A stretch of DNA of 64,000 nucleotides from Bordetella petrii. Lineage in GTDB: Bacteria > Pseudomonadota > Gammaproteobacteria > Burkholderiales > Burkholderiaceae_B. Shown piece after piece: positions 57,402 to 64,000 of this stretch. The notes below the pieces were generated by a model. That model was given only the letters and a program-made list of their open reading frames with translations. It did not search any database and was not told where the DNA came from. The stretch covers positions 62,001 to 126,000 of the forward strand of contig WMBV01000001.1 in the NCBI GenBank assembly GCA_017745595.1, given 5' to 3'. The stretch's first letter is position 1. The number at the start of each line of letters is the position of its first letter. The position numbers and the translations under genes are program-made.

Positions 57402-58289
57402 TTACGGGTGCGTTTCACGCTTGGCCCAACCAGGGTGCTTTGTCAGCAAACCCAACATCTCGTCCATCGCGTCATAGGAGCGTTTGAGCGTGCTGTATGG
57501 ATTCCCCCCGACCAATGTGCCGTCATAGCCGACGGGGCCGGTATAACCGAACGACTTGGCAAGTCCAAGAAGTGCGAAGTTGTCGAGTTCTCCTGCATCG
57601 AGCGCCTCGAAAGTGGCAATACGACTCCAGCCAAGTGGGCTGCGGGTTGCGCCGCTGAGAGTCAATTCCCGCATGAAGGGTGTTGACGCCATTAACGCTG
57701 GCGTCGGGTCTACTGCCTGATAGCCCTCCGTCGGGCTGCCTGCATTGGTTTCGTAGCCATACCAGTGATAGCTTGGAAACACGATGCCGAGATTCGGATG
57801 GTTCACGACCGAGCAGATCTGTGCCGCAATGGAGTAATGATCCATCCAGAAGCCCAGATGAAAATACAGCAGGATGTCAATTCCGCGCCGTGCGCAAATC
57901 TCAAGTGCCCGACCAAGGAAGTCCTGCAATACCTTGTCGTCCGGTGCCTTTCGATGATTTGAACCGTGGCCTGCCGTCCTGATTCCAAGATTGACAGCCT
58001 TCACGCCTTCCATCTCCTCAAGCATCCGCAAGAGTCCTGCGTTGATGGGATGCTGTGGGCCCTGATCCAGGTCGATCACCACATACACGCTAAAGACCTC
58101 CAAACCGAAACGATCTTTCACGGTGGATAGACGCTTTGCGGTTTCCCATCGGCTCCCTGACCAGACGGCATAGGTCAGGCCGTCATAACCGATGTCAGCC
58201 AGCATTTCGCATTGGACATCGAAGGCATAGGTACCAGCCGAAGAAGTAAAAGCGAGATCCCAGGCAAAAATTTTATGACCGTGCAGCAT
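57402..58289 (-). CDS. Sugar phosphate isomerase/epimerase-like TIM-barrel protein
   Basis: 295-aa AP-endonuclease-2-like TIM barrel (xylose-isomerase-like fold). FDVQCEMLADIGYDGLTYAVWSG near the start and LGFWMDHYSIAAQICSVVNHPNLGIVFPSYHWYG in pieces around 170-205 hold the metal-site positions. Start ATG 58289 overlaps the end of the LLM gene by 17 bases. Substrate unknown; the operon suggests breakdown of a specific organic compound. Confidence 0.8.
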   Translation of the reverse strand: MLHGHKIFAWDLAFTSSAGTYAFDVQCEMLADIGYDGLTYAVWSGSRWETAKRLSTVKDRFGLEVFSVYVVIDLDQGPQHPINAGLLRMLEEMEGVKAVNLGIRTAGHGSNHRKAPDDKVLQDFLGRALEICARRGIDILLYFHLGFWMDHYSIAAQICSVVNHPNLGIVFPSYHWYGYETNAGSPTEGYQAVDPTPALMASTPFMRELTLSGATRSPLGWSRIATFEALDAGELDNFALLGLAKSFGYTGPVGYDGTLVGGNPYSTLKRSYDAMDEMLGLLTKHPGWAKRETHP

Positions 58290-59076
58290 CCTGCGCCTCC
58301 TCCAAATGGGCAGTAGCGTGCGCCGGAAAGTGCGGTACGACATGCTCGCCAAGTTCCTGAACAATCTCATGCGCCGGACGTGTCGCGTATTTCAGGTTGA
58401 GGCCAATATGATTAACCCCAATATCGCGCAAGCGGCTGAAGTAGTCAGTAAAGAATCGGTGACCAGCCCGAAACCCGAGGAAGATGGGCGACGGGGGTTC
58501 ATCGGGATTCTCCGACAGGTCAATATAGAAGGATTGCGTGAAGGGTTTGAATCTTGGTGTCAGCGACCGCCAATTCTTGATTGTCATGGCTTGCTGCGCG
58601 ATATTTTGGGGATAGTAAAGCCAGCCATCCCCATGCTCGGCAATCCATTCGACCGACTGGCGTGAATGACCAGTCACCATCACGGGAATGTCTCTCAACG
58701 CCGGTTTCGGCAGCGTATCTGCACCCGACAAGTTCACTCGGGGCGTGGAGATTTCCGGGAAGTCCTCACGCCAGGCTTGACGCAACACAGTCAATGCTTC
58801 TTGGAACAACGTGGCTCGCGCATCCATTGTCTGACCGAAGGCCGGGAACTCTGTTGGCCGATCACCCGTGGCGATACCTAGCACCAGGCGCTGATTTGAC
58901 AAGCGGTCGATCGAGGCTGCTGCTTTGGCCACAAGCAAGGGATGACGCAGAGTGGTGATGACGCTGCCAGTTGCGAGCGCGATGCGCGACGTCTGTGCCG
59001 TGACGTAGCCCATGAATGGCCACAGGTCATGGATGTGACCCACGTCGCCAAAAAACGGGACATTGAGAAATACGGG
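58273..59076 (-). pseudogene. LLM-type flavin-dependent monooxygenase, 5' end removed by ISL3
   Basis: A luciferase-like domain (BA3436/TIGR03571-like). The intact part begins FLNVPFFGDVGHIHDLW and continues with the family blocks IALATGSVITTLRHPLLVAKAAASID and LVLGIATGDRPTEFPAFG. Comparison with the family suggests about 70 N-terminal residues are missing, and an in-frame stop lies at the IS border. A GTG at 59043 could start a shortened, probably inactive protein. Confidence 0.75.
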
Positions 59077-59140
59077 TATACGGATTTAATGGTTGGGGTA
59101 TACGGATTTAATGGTTGATGGGGCACCTTCACCCCATCAA
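59077..59140. repeat. 18-bp tandem repeat and hairpin at the ISL3 edge
   Basis: TATACGGATTTAATGGTT at 59077-59094 and 59099-59116, separated by GGGG, then TTGATGGGG and its complement at 59115-59123 and 59132-59140. Probably the IS terminus and its terminator. No matching inverted end was found on the other side. Confidence 0.6.
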
Positions 59141-59153
59141 TCTGATACCACCC

Positions 59154-60431
59154 TCAGATGGTTGATAGATCGACTCCGTAGTTGAGTTCCTCTGCGAAGT
59201 CCGGCAGTCCGTAACCGATGGTTTTCTTGTAGAAAGGAGAGACCTTCGCAGTCGGTGCCTTCTTCTTGTGCTTCGTGGTGTAGAGCATTCGTGCCCGCAT
59301 CACCTCGAAGGAGTAACCGCGCCCTTCACGGTTCTTGTCCTTGGCCAGTCGGTTGATGGACTCCGTGTAAGCGTTGGTGACGGGCATGTCCGTCTCGAAG
59401 TAGGTCATGGTCTCTTCGCGCCAGTTTCCCACTGCCCTGACCAGATCGCTCCAGACTTCCTTTTGGCCCTTCGGGATGGTGGCTATCCACTCGTCCAGGG
59501 CGGCTTCTGCCTGGAGCCGTGTGGTGGCGTCCCAGATGCCGTAGAAGCGCTCCTTGTGCTCGTAGGCGGCCAGCAGTTGCGGGAACGCGCCTGTCCAGGT
59601 CTCCATGATGAGGCGCTCCCGGTCTGAGACTTCGTGAGCGCGTTTCAGCAGGATTTTCCGGTCTCCCTTGAGAGTCCGGCTCTGGGACGGTTTCGGCTCC
59701 TTTCTGAGGCCCTTGCGCACTCTCTCTAGGGCATCGTTGGCCATGCGCACCACATGGAACTTATCGACCACGATACGGGCCTGGGGCAGCACAGCCTTGA
59801 CCGCTGCCCGGTAGGGGTTCCACATGTCCATGCTGACGATCTCGACCTTCTGCCGGTCTTTCAGCTTCATCAGGTAGTTGGTCACCACGTCCTGGCGGCG
59901 GGTGGCCAGCAGGTCGAGCAGGGTTCGCTCCTCAATGTTGGTCAGAATGCAGCGGTAGCGCTTGTTCAGGTATAGCTCGTCAATGCCCAGGATGCGGGGC
60001 GTCTCGAAGCGGTGCCAGCGCCCCAGGAACTCGGCGCGGGCGTTGAAGATGTCGCGCACCGTCTTCTCGTCCAGGCCGGTCTGTGCCGCCACAAAGGTGT
60101 AGGGGTGGTTGAAGGATTCCTTCTCCACGTACTCATGCAGCCGCAGTGTCATACGGAATCCGTCCACCATCTCCGGTAGCTGGGGCCTGAATGTTGTCTT
60201 GCAGGCCCGGCAGGTGTATCGGCGGCGGACCACCCAGAGAGTGACCCGCTTGCCGTGGATGGGCAGATCACGATAGGGAACGTCACGCTTGCCGAACCGC
60301 ACGAACTCACCCTGCACGCCGCACCCCTCGCAGGCTACTGGTGTAGGTGCTTCAAGCCGAAAATGTATGTCTTCATTCTGCTCATCAGAATCCACCAACT
60401 GGTACCCAGGAAGGCTTAACGAATTAATCAT
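59154..60431 (-). CDS. ISL3-family transposase
   Basis: 425-aa DDE transposase. N-terminal zinc finger: CEGCGVQGEF and CRACKTTF. HTH around LDEKTVRDIFNARAEF. Catalytic motifs: VSMDMWNPYRAAVK (Asp), VVDKFHVVRMAND (Asp) and NAYTESINRLAKDKNREGRGY (Glu). Full length, apparently intact. It starts 12 bases after the permease stop, so permease and transposase may be co-transcribed, as in ISL3 elements that carry passenger genes. Confidence 0.93.
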   Translation of the reverse strand: MINSLSLPGYQLVDSDEQNEDIHFRLEAPTPVACEGCGVQGEFVRFGKRDVPYRDLPIHGKRVTLWVVRRRYTCRACKTTFRPQLPEMVDGFRMTLRLHEYVEKESFNHPYTFVAAQTGLDEKTVRDIFNARAEFLGRWHRFETPRILGIDELYLNKRYRCILTNIEERTLLDLLATRRQDVVTNYLMKLKDRQKVEIVSMDMWNPYRAAVKAVLPQARIVVDKFHVVRMANDALERVRKGLRKEPKPSQSRTLKGDRKILLKRAHEVSDRERLIMETWTGAFPQLLAAYEHKERFYGIWDATTRLQAEAALDEWIATIPKGQKEVWSDLVRAVGNWREETMTYFETDMPVTNAYTESINRLAKDKNREGRGYSFEVMRARMLYTTKHKKKAPTAKVSPFYKKTIGYGLPDFAEELNYGVDLSTI

Positions 60432-60443
60432 CTCCCGCCTTGA

Positions 60444-61478
60444 TCAGAAAAACAGGTAGGTGGCGTAACCGGCAATCATCGCCATAGCAAAAATGACTGC
60501 TAAAAACGCCGCTAAAAGCTTCAGCGTGAACAAAGAGCGCAACAGAATGAGCTCAGTCAGGCTGGCTCCGGCACTGCCGATGATAAACGCTAGCACCGTC
60601 CCGGCACCCACGCCTTTGGCCATCAGAGCCGCTGCCAGAGGTATGACGGCTTCAGCGCGAATATACAACGGCACGCCGATGACAGCGGCAACTGGAATGG
60701 CAAAGGGATTATCTGGGCCTGCATACTGCTCCAATAAGTCAGTGGGCATGAAACCATAGATCACGCTGCCAATCGCAATACCGATGAGCAGGTAAGGCAA
60801 CACATCGATAAAGTCCGACCAAGCTTCCCGCCACACACCACTGTACTTCCCTTCTTTCTTAACCGTGACAGTGGGTTGACTGTCACAGCATTCGCTAGAC
60901 GTAGAGACTGTTGTCTTCCTATCAGCCCCGCAAGAAGCCGTCTTCGGAGTGGTGTCGCAGCTGTTGGTGCCGCAACTCGATGCGGTCGATGTAGCACTGC
61001 ACGGGCTTGCTGATGAACTACATCCACTGCTCTCTTGTGTCGCCGTCCGGCGCACATAACGCTCGAAGCCAAGCGTGTGAAGCAGCCATCCGGCACCTAC
61101 CGCGACCACCAAAGCGGCGAGCACATAGATAGCAGTAAGTGTCCATCCAAACGTGGCAACCAGCAGGCCGACGACGATAGGATTCAGCAACGGAGATGAG
61201 AAAAGAAACACCATCATCGGCCCAAAACCGGCCCGTGCCCGAATCAACCCTTTCAACATGGGGATAGTCGAGCAACTACAGAAGGGCGTTATAGCTCCTA
61301 AACCAGCAGCAAGAAAATAGCCTCGCTTCCCACTGGAAGTCAGTAACGCTTCCACCTTGGATGGTGGGATGTGACGTTGAAGAACTCCGACCAGCAAGCT
61401 AATGCCAATGAATAAAACCGATAGCTCGATAGCGAGAAAGGCGAACATGCCTAGAGCGTCTTGGAGTTGAGATGACAT
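60444..61478 (-). CDS. ArsP/SO_0444-type permease with cysteine-rich loop
   Basis: 344-aa PF03773-like membrane permease. Eight or so membrane spans in two halves, with the conserved AITPFCSCSTIP (Cys67, Cys69) in the first and GVPLYIRAEAVIPLAAALM in the second. Between them a cytoplasmic or periplasmic loop (about 148-205) contains seven cysteines, suited to binding soft metals. Relatives export organoarsenicals or copper/zinc. Immediately upstream of the ISL3 transposase on the same strand. Confidence 0.85.
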   Translation of the reverse strand: MSSQLQDALGMFAFLAIELSVLFIGISLLVGVLQRHIPPSKVEALLTSSGKRGYFLAAGLGAITPFCSCSTIPMLKGLIRARAGFGPMMVFLFSSPLLNPIVVGLLVATFGWTLTAIYVLAALVVAVGAGWLLHTLGFERYVRRTATQESSGCSSSASPCSATSTASSCGTNSCDTTPKTASCGADRKTTVSTSSECCDSQPTVTVKKEGKYSGVWREAWSDFIDVLPYLLIGIAIGSVIYGFMPTDLLEQYAGPDNPFAIPVAAVIGVPLYIRAEAVIPLAAALMAKGVGAGTVLAFIIGSAGASLTELILLRSLFTLKLLAAFLAVIFAMAMIAGYATYLFF

Positions 61479-61541
61479 TCAATATTACTCCTATATTTCT
61501 GGGTCAAAGAGTCCGGCCTGCCGGTCGGCACCTTTGGGTTG

Positions 61542-62147
61542 TTACGGCTGCGCGGGAGAGGTGTCCCGCCGCAAGCCCGCCACCAGTACAAGAAATCCCT
61601 GCACGGCTTTTTCGGAAGCGGCGCGTGGGTCGTCTGCGCTGGCGATCCACAGCGATGCGCCCAGCAGCGCCCCGTTTATCAGGCGGGCCGTCGCCAGGGG
61701 ATCGACGGGGCGTATGACTGCCTCCTCGATCAACTTCTGGAGGCTGCGGCGCGTGTTCACGATGCACACGTTCTGGCAGAGCCACTGGGAGGGATCGCCC
61801 AGAACCGCTGGCCCGTCCAGCAGGACGATCCGCTGGACTTCGGGCTCGACGGCCATCTTGATGTAGCCAATGCACTCCTGAACGAAGCCGTCCCAGGTGG
61901 ACTCCGCCTCCTCGACGATGACGGCCAGTCGGCCAGATATCTCTGCATCAATCTGGGCGATGACCGCCTCCAGCAGCCCTTTCTTTCCACCGAAGTGGTG
62001 ATAGAGCGCTCCGCGCGTCAGTCCGGCTTGGGCCGTCAGCTCATCCATTGAACTGTCCGCATATCCCACGGTTGCGAACGCAGCGCGGGCGGCACTGATG
62101 AGCTTGGCCCGCGTTTCCTCAATCATCTCTGCACGCTTTTGTGCCAT
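61542..62147 (-). CDS. TetR-family repressor of the RND operon
   Basis: 201-aa regulator. HTH at about 8-55: KLISAARAAFATVGYADSSMDEL followed by GLTRGALYHHFGGKKGLLEAV. The C-terminal ligand-binding part is AcrR/TtgR-like. ATG 62147 is used; the frame stays open upstream into the operator region. Divergent from the efflux operon, with two CATACG-N3-CGTATG palindromes in the spacer. Confidence 0.92.
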   Translation of the reverse strand: MAQKRAEMIEETRAKLISAARAAFATVGYADSSMDELTAQAGLTRGALYHHFGGKKGLLEAVIAQIDAEISGRLAVIVEEAESTWDGFVQECIGYIKMAVEPEVQRIVLLDGPAVLGDPSQWLCQNVCIVNTRRSLQKLIEEAVIRPVDPLATARLINGALLGASLWIASADDPRAASEKAVQGFLVLVAGLRRDTSPAQP

Positions 62148-62191
62148 TAGGTCGTCCTCCGATTTTTCACATAAGAAGTGTATGTAAATGA

Positions 62192-62241
62192 TTGACATAC
62201 GTTGCGTATGAGTGGATGATAAATGGCATACGTCACGTATG
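62192..62241 (+). promoter_or_regulatory. Efflux promoter with two TetR operators
   Basis: TTGACA (62192-62197), 17-base spacer, GATGAT (62215-62220). CATACGTTGCGTATG (62196-62210) and CATACGTCACGTATG (62227-62241) have identical arms; their centres are 31 bases apart, three helical turns. They overlap the -35/spacer and the transcription start. Confidence 0.8.
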
Positions 62242-62288
62242 TCAAATTTTATCAACCGGGTTTCGCCATCCCTTCGAGACTGAAAACA

Positions 62289-63491
62289 ATGAGCACATTG
62301 CCTTACCTTGCGGTCCTGCCTTCCTGGCGCCGCGCCTTGCCGTTAGCTGCGGCGAGCTTGCTGGCGCTGTCCCTAGCTGGCTGCAATAGCGACGCCGCCG
62401 ACGCGGTCGCCGCCCCTCCACCCACGGTCAGCGTGGCACCTGTGTCGGTGCGCAAGATCGTCCTATGGGATGAGTTCAATGGCCGCGTCGAGGCGGTGGA
62501 AAGCGTTGCGCTGCGGCCACGTGTGAGTGGCTACATCGACAGGGTCAATTACGAAGAGGGCCAGATCGTCAAACGTGGCGACGTGCTGTTCGAGATTGAC
62601 GCTCGCAGTTACCGTGCTGCTCTGGCTCGCGCGGAAGCAGACTTGGCCCGCGCCCGCACGCAGGCCGCACTGGCACGTAGCGAAGCGGCCCGTGCTCAAA
62701 AGCTGGCTTCGTTGCAAGCAGCCTCCACCGAGGAGTTGGAGCAGCGCCACGCCGCCGCCGATCAGGCCCAAGCCAACGTGCAGTTCGCCCAAGCCGCAGT
62801 CGAGACCGCCAAGTTGGATCTGTCGTTCACCCAGGTACGTTCGCCCATCACAGGCCGCGCCGGACGTGCACTGGTCACGGCAGGCAACTTGGTGAGTGCT
62901 GACGGCCAGGCCAGCATCCTGACCACCGTAGTCTCGCTGAACCCGGTGCACGTGCATTTTGATAGCGACGAGCGTACCTATCTGCGCTACGCCCACATGG
63001 CTCGCAACGGAGAGCGCCCCGACCAGCGCAGCGAAAGTATCCCGGTGCAGGTGGGCCTGGTCGGCGAGAACGGCTATCCACACGCCGGAAACGTGGACTT
63101 CGTGGACAACCGTGTCGATGCGGCCACCGGCACCATCCGCGCACGCGCCACCCTGGTCAATCCCGACGGCCTGCTTACGCCGGGCCTCTATGCCCGAGTG
63201 CGCCTGCCGGGTAGCGGCAGTTTCGAGGCCATGCTGATCGACGACAAGGCCATCCTGACCGACCAGAGCCGCAAGTACGTGTATGTGATCGATGAGAACA
63301 ACACCGCCCAGCGCCGCGACATCACGCTGGGACGCAAGGCCGAAGGCCTGCGCATCGTCGAGGAAGGTCTAAATCCCGGCGACCGCGTGATCGTCAACGG
63401 CATCCAGAAGGTTTCTGTCGGCATGCCAGTGACGGCCCAGGACATTGAAATGGCGCCTGCAGGCCGACAAATCGCCCAGGCGAGCGAATGA
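62289..63491 (+). CDS. RND efflux periplasmic adaptor (MexE-like lipoprotein)
   Basis: 400-aa membrane fusion protein of an RND tripartite pump. Signal peptide ending in lipobox LAGC (Cys32), lipoyl half-motifs around ALRPRVSGYIDRVNYEEGQIVKRGD split across 90-115, helical hairpin (about 125-185) and beta-barrel domain with DFVDNRVDAATGTIRARATL. Starts at ATG 62289. Precedes the RND pump gene by 19 bases. Links the pump to an outer-membrane channel gene expected downstream. Confidence 0.93.
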   Translation: MSTLPYLAVLPSWRRALPLAAASLLALSLAGCNSDAADAVAAPPPTVSVAPVSVRKIVLWDEFNGRVEAVESVALRPRVSGYIDRVNYEEGQIVKRGDVLFEIDARSYRAALARAEADLARARTQAALARSEAARAQKLASLQAASTEELEQRHAAADQAQANVQFAQAAVETAKLDLSFTQVRSPITGRAGRALVTAGNLVSADGQASILTTVVSLNPVHVHFDSDERTYLRYAHMARNGERPDQRSESIPVQVGLVGENGYPHAGNVDFVDNRVDAATGTIRARATLVNPDGLLTPGLYARVRLPGSGSFEAMLIDDKAILTDQSRKYVYVIDENNTAQRRDITLGRKAEGLRIVEEGLNPGDRVIVNGIQKVSVGMPVTAQDIEMAPAGRQIAQASE

Positions 63492-63510
63492 GCGCGGAGA
63501 GCCAGCCATC

Positions 63511-64000
63511 ATGAACTTTGCCCGCTTTTTCGTGGACAGGCCGATTTTTGCGGCCGTGCTGTCCATCATCATTTTCGTGGTTGGGTTGATCGCGATCCCG
63601 CTCTTGCCCGTCAGCGAGTACCCGGAAGTCGTGCCACCCAGCGTACAGGTTCGCGCCACGTATCCTGGCGCAAATCCGCGCGAAATCGCCGACACGGTAG
63701 CCGCACCACTGGAGGCATCCATCACCGGCGTGGAAAACATGCTCTACATGAAGTCCGTGGCCGGTAGTGATGGCGTGTTGGTGCTGACCGTCACCTTCCG
63801 TCCTGGCACCGATCCCGACGACGCCCAGGTCAAGGTACAGAACCGTGTCGCCCAGGCAGAGCCGCGTCTTCCCGAAGCGGTGCGCCAGCAAGGTGTGGTG
63901 ACCGTCAAACAGTCCCACAACGAAACGCTGGTCGTGCAGTTGCGCTCGCCGGGCGATCGCTATGACGCGCTGTACCTGCGCAACTATGCCGTGCTCCATG
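63511..64000 (+). CDS. RND efflux pump inner-membrane protein (MexF-like), N-terminal part
   Basis: First 163 residues of an HAE1-type RND proton antiporter of about 1,050 aa. MNFARFFVDRPIFAAVLSII forms TM1; PVSEYPEVVPPSVQVRATYPGANP and VAAPLEASITGVENMLYMKS follow, and then RPGTDPDDAQVKVQNRVAQA. The resemblance is strongest to MexF/OqxB-type pumps, which expel phenicols, quinolones and other hydrophobic compounds. The gene leaves the window at 64,000. Confidence 0.95.
   Translation, partial: MNFARFFVDRPIFAAVLSIIIFVVGLIAIPLLPVSEYPEVVPPSVQVRATYPGANPREIADTVAAPLEASITGVENMLYMKSVAGSDGVLVLTVTFRPGTDPDDAQVKVQNRVAQAEPRLPEAVRQQGVVTVKQSHNETLVVQLRSPGDRYDALYLRNYAVLH

Overview
The window comes from a GC-rich betaproteobacterium, most likely an Alcaligenaceae member close to Bordetella or Achromobacter. 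Evidence for this is the chromosomal synteny (hemC, terC pair, sucCD, DUF2889, recX-recA), a Bug-type TctC solute receptor, an ATCase with an N-terminal extension and an initiator tRNA. The identification rests on gene content, not on a database match.

Bases 1 to about 29,060 are ordinary chromosome. They hold hemC (partial), two TerC paralogues behind a possible structured leader, sucCD, DUF2889, a divergent metE/metR pair with a perfect MetR box, recA-recX with a LexA box, a TctDE-like two-component system next to an MFS carrier, rdgC, pyrB, several small lipoproteins, tRNA-fMet, a MocR regulator, an Lrp regulator, and a GGT / Bug receptor / FAD-oxidoreductase cluster facing an IclR regulator.

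From 29,061 (sequence TTTTTTAT, in the U-tract of a terminator) to the end of the window lies the left part of a Tn4371-family integrative and conjugative element (ICE). Its backbone genes are int, radC, DUF932, parB, DUF736, DUF2958, DUF2285, an AlpA-like regulator, repA with three iterons, parA, DUF2840, traF and a DUF3363 relaxase. The traG/trb genes and the right attachment site are outside the window.

The backbone is loaded with predicted defence genes. (a) Next to int is a RelE/Xre toxin-antitoxin pair in line with a HEPN (TIGR02391-like) protein and a CoiA-like nuclease, facing a large RloC-like zinc-hook ATPase. (b) After radC is an AT-rich operon TIR - caspase-like protease - second TIR, which resembles type IV Thoeris but carries an extra TIR protein. 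(c) After DUF736 is an Xre regulator - small protein - TIR-like (PF10137-type) operon. An IS110 element and an Rrf2 / thioredoxin-reductase-like / methyltransferase operon lie between (a) and (b).

Downstream of the relaxase is cargo: a broken flavin-dependent gene cluster (flavin reductase, sugar-isomerase-like protein, LLM monooxygenase truncated by an ISL3 element), a cysteine-rich ArsP-type permease, and a TetR-controlled MexEF-like RND efflux operon that runs off the window.
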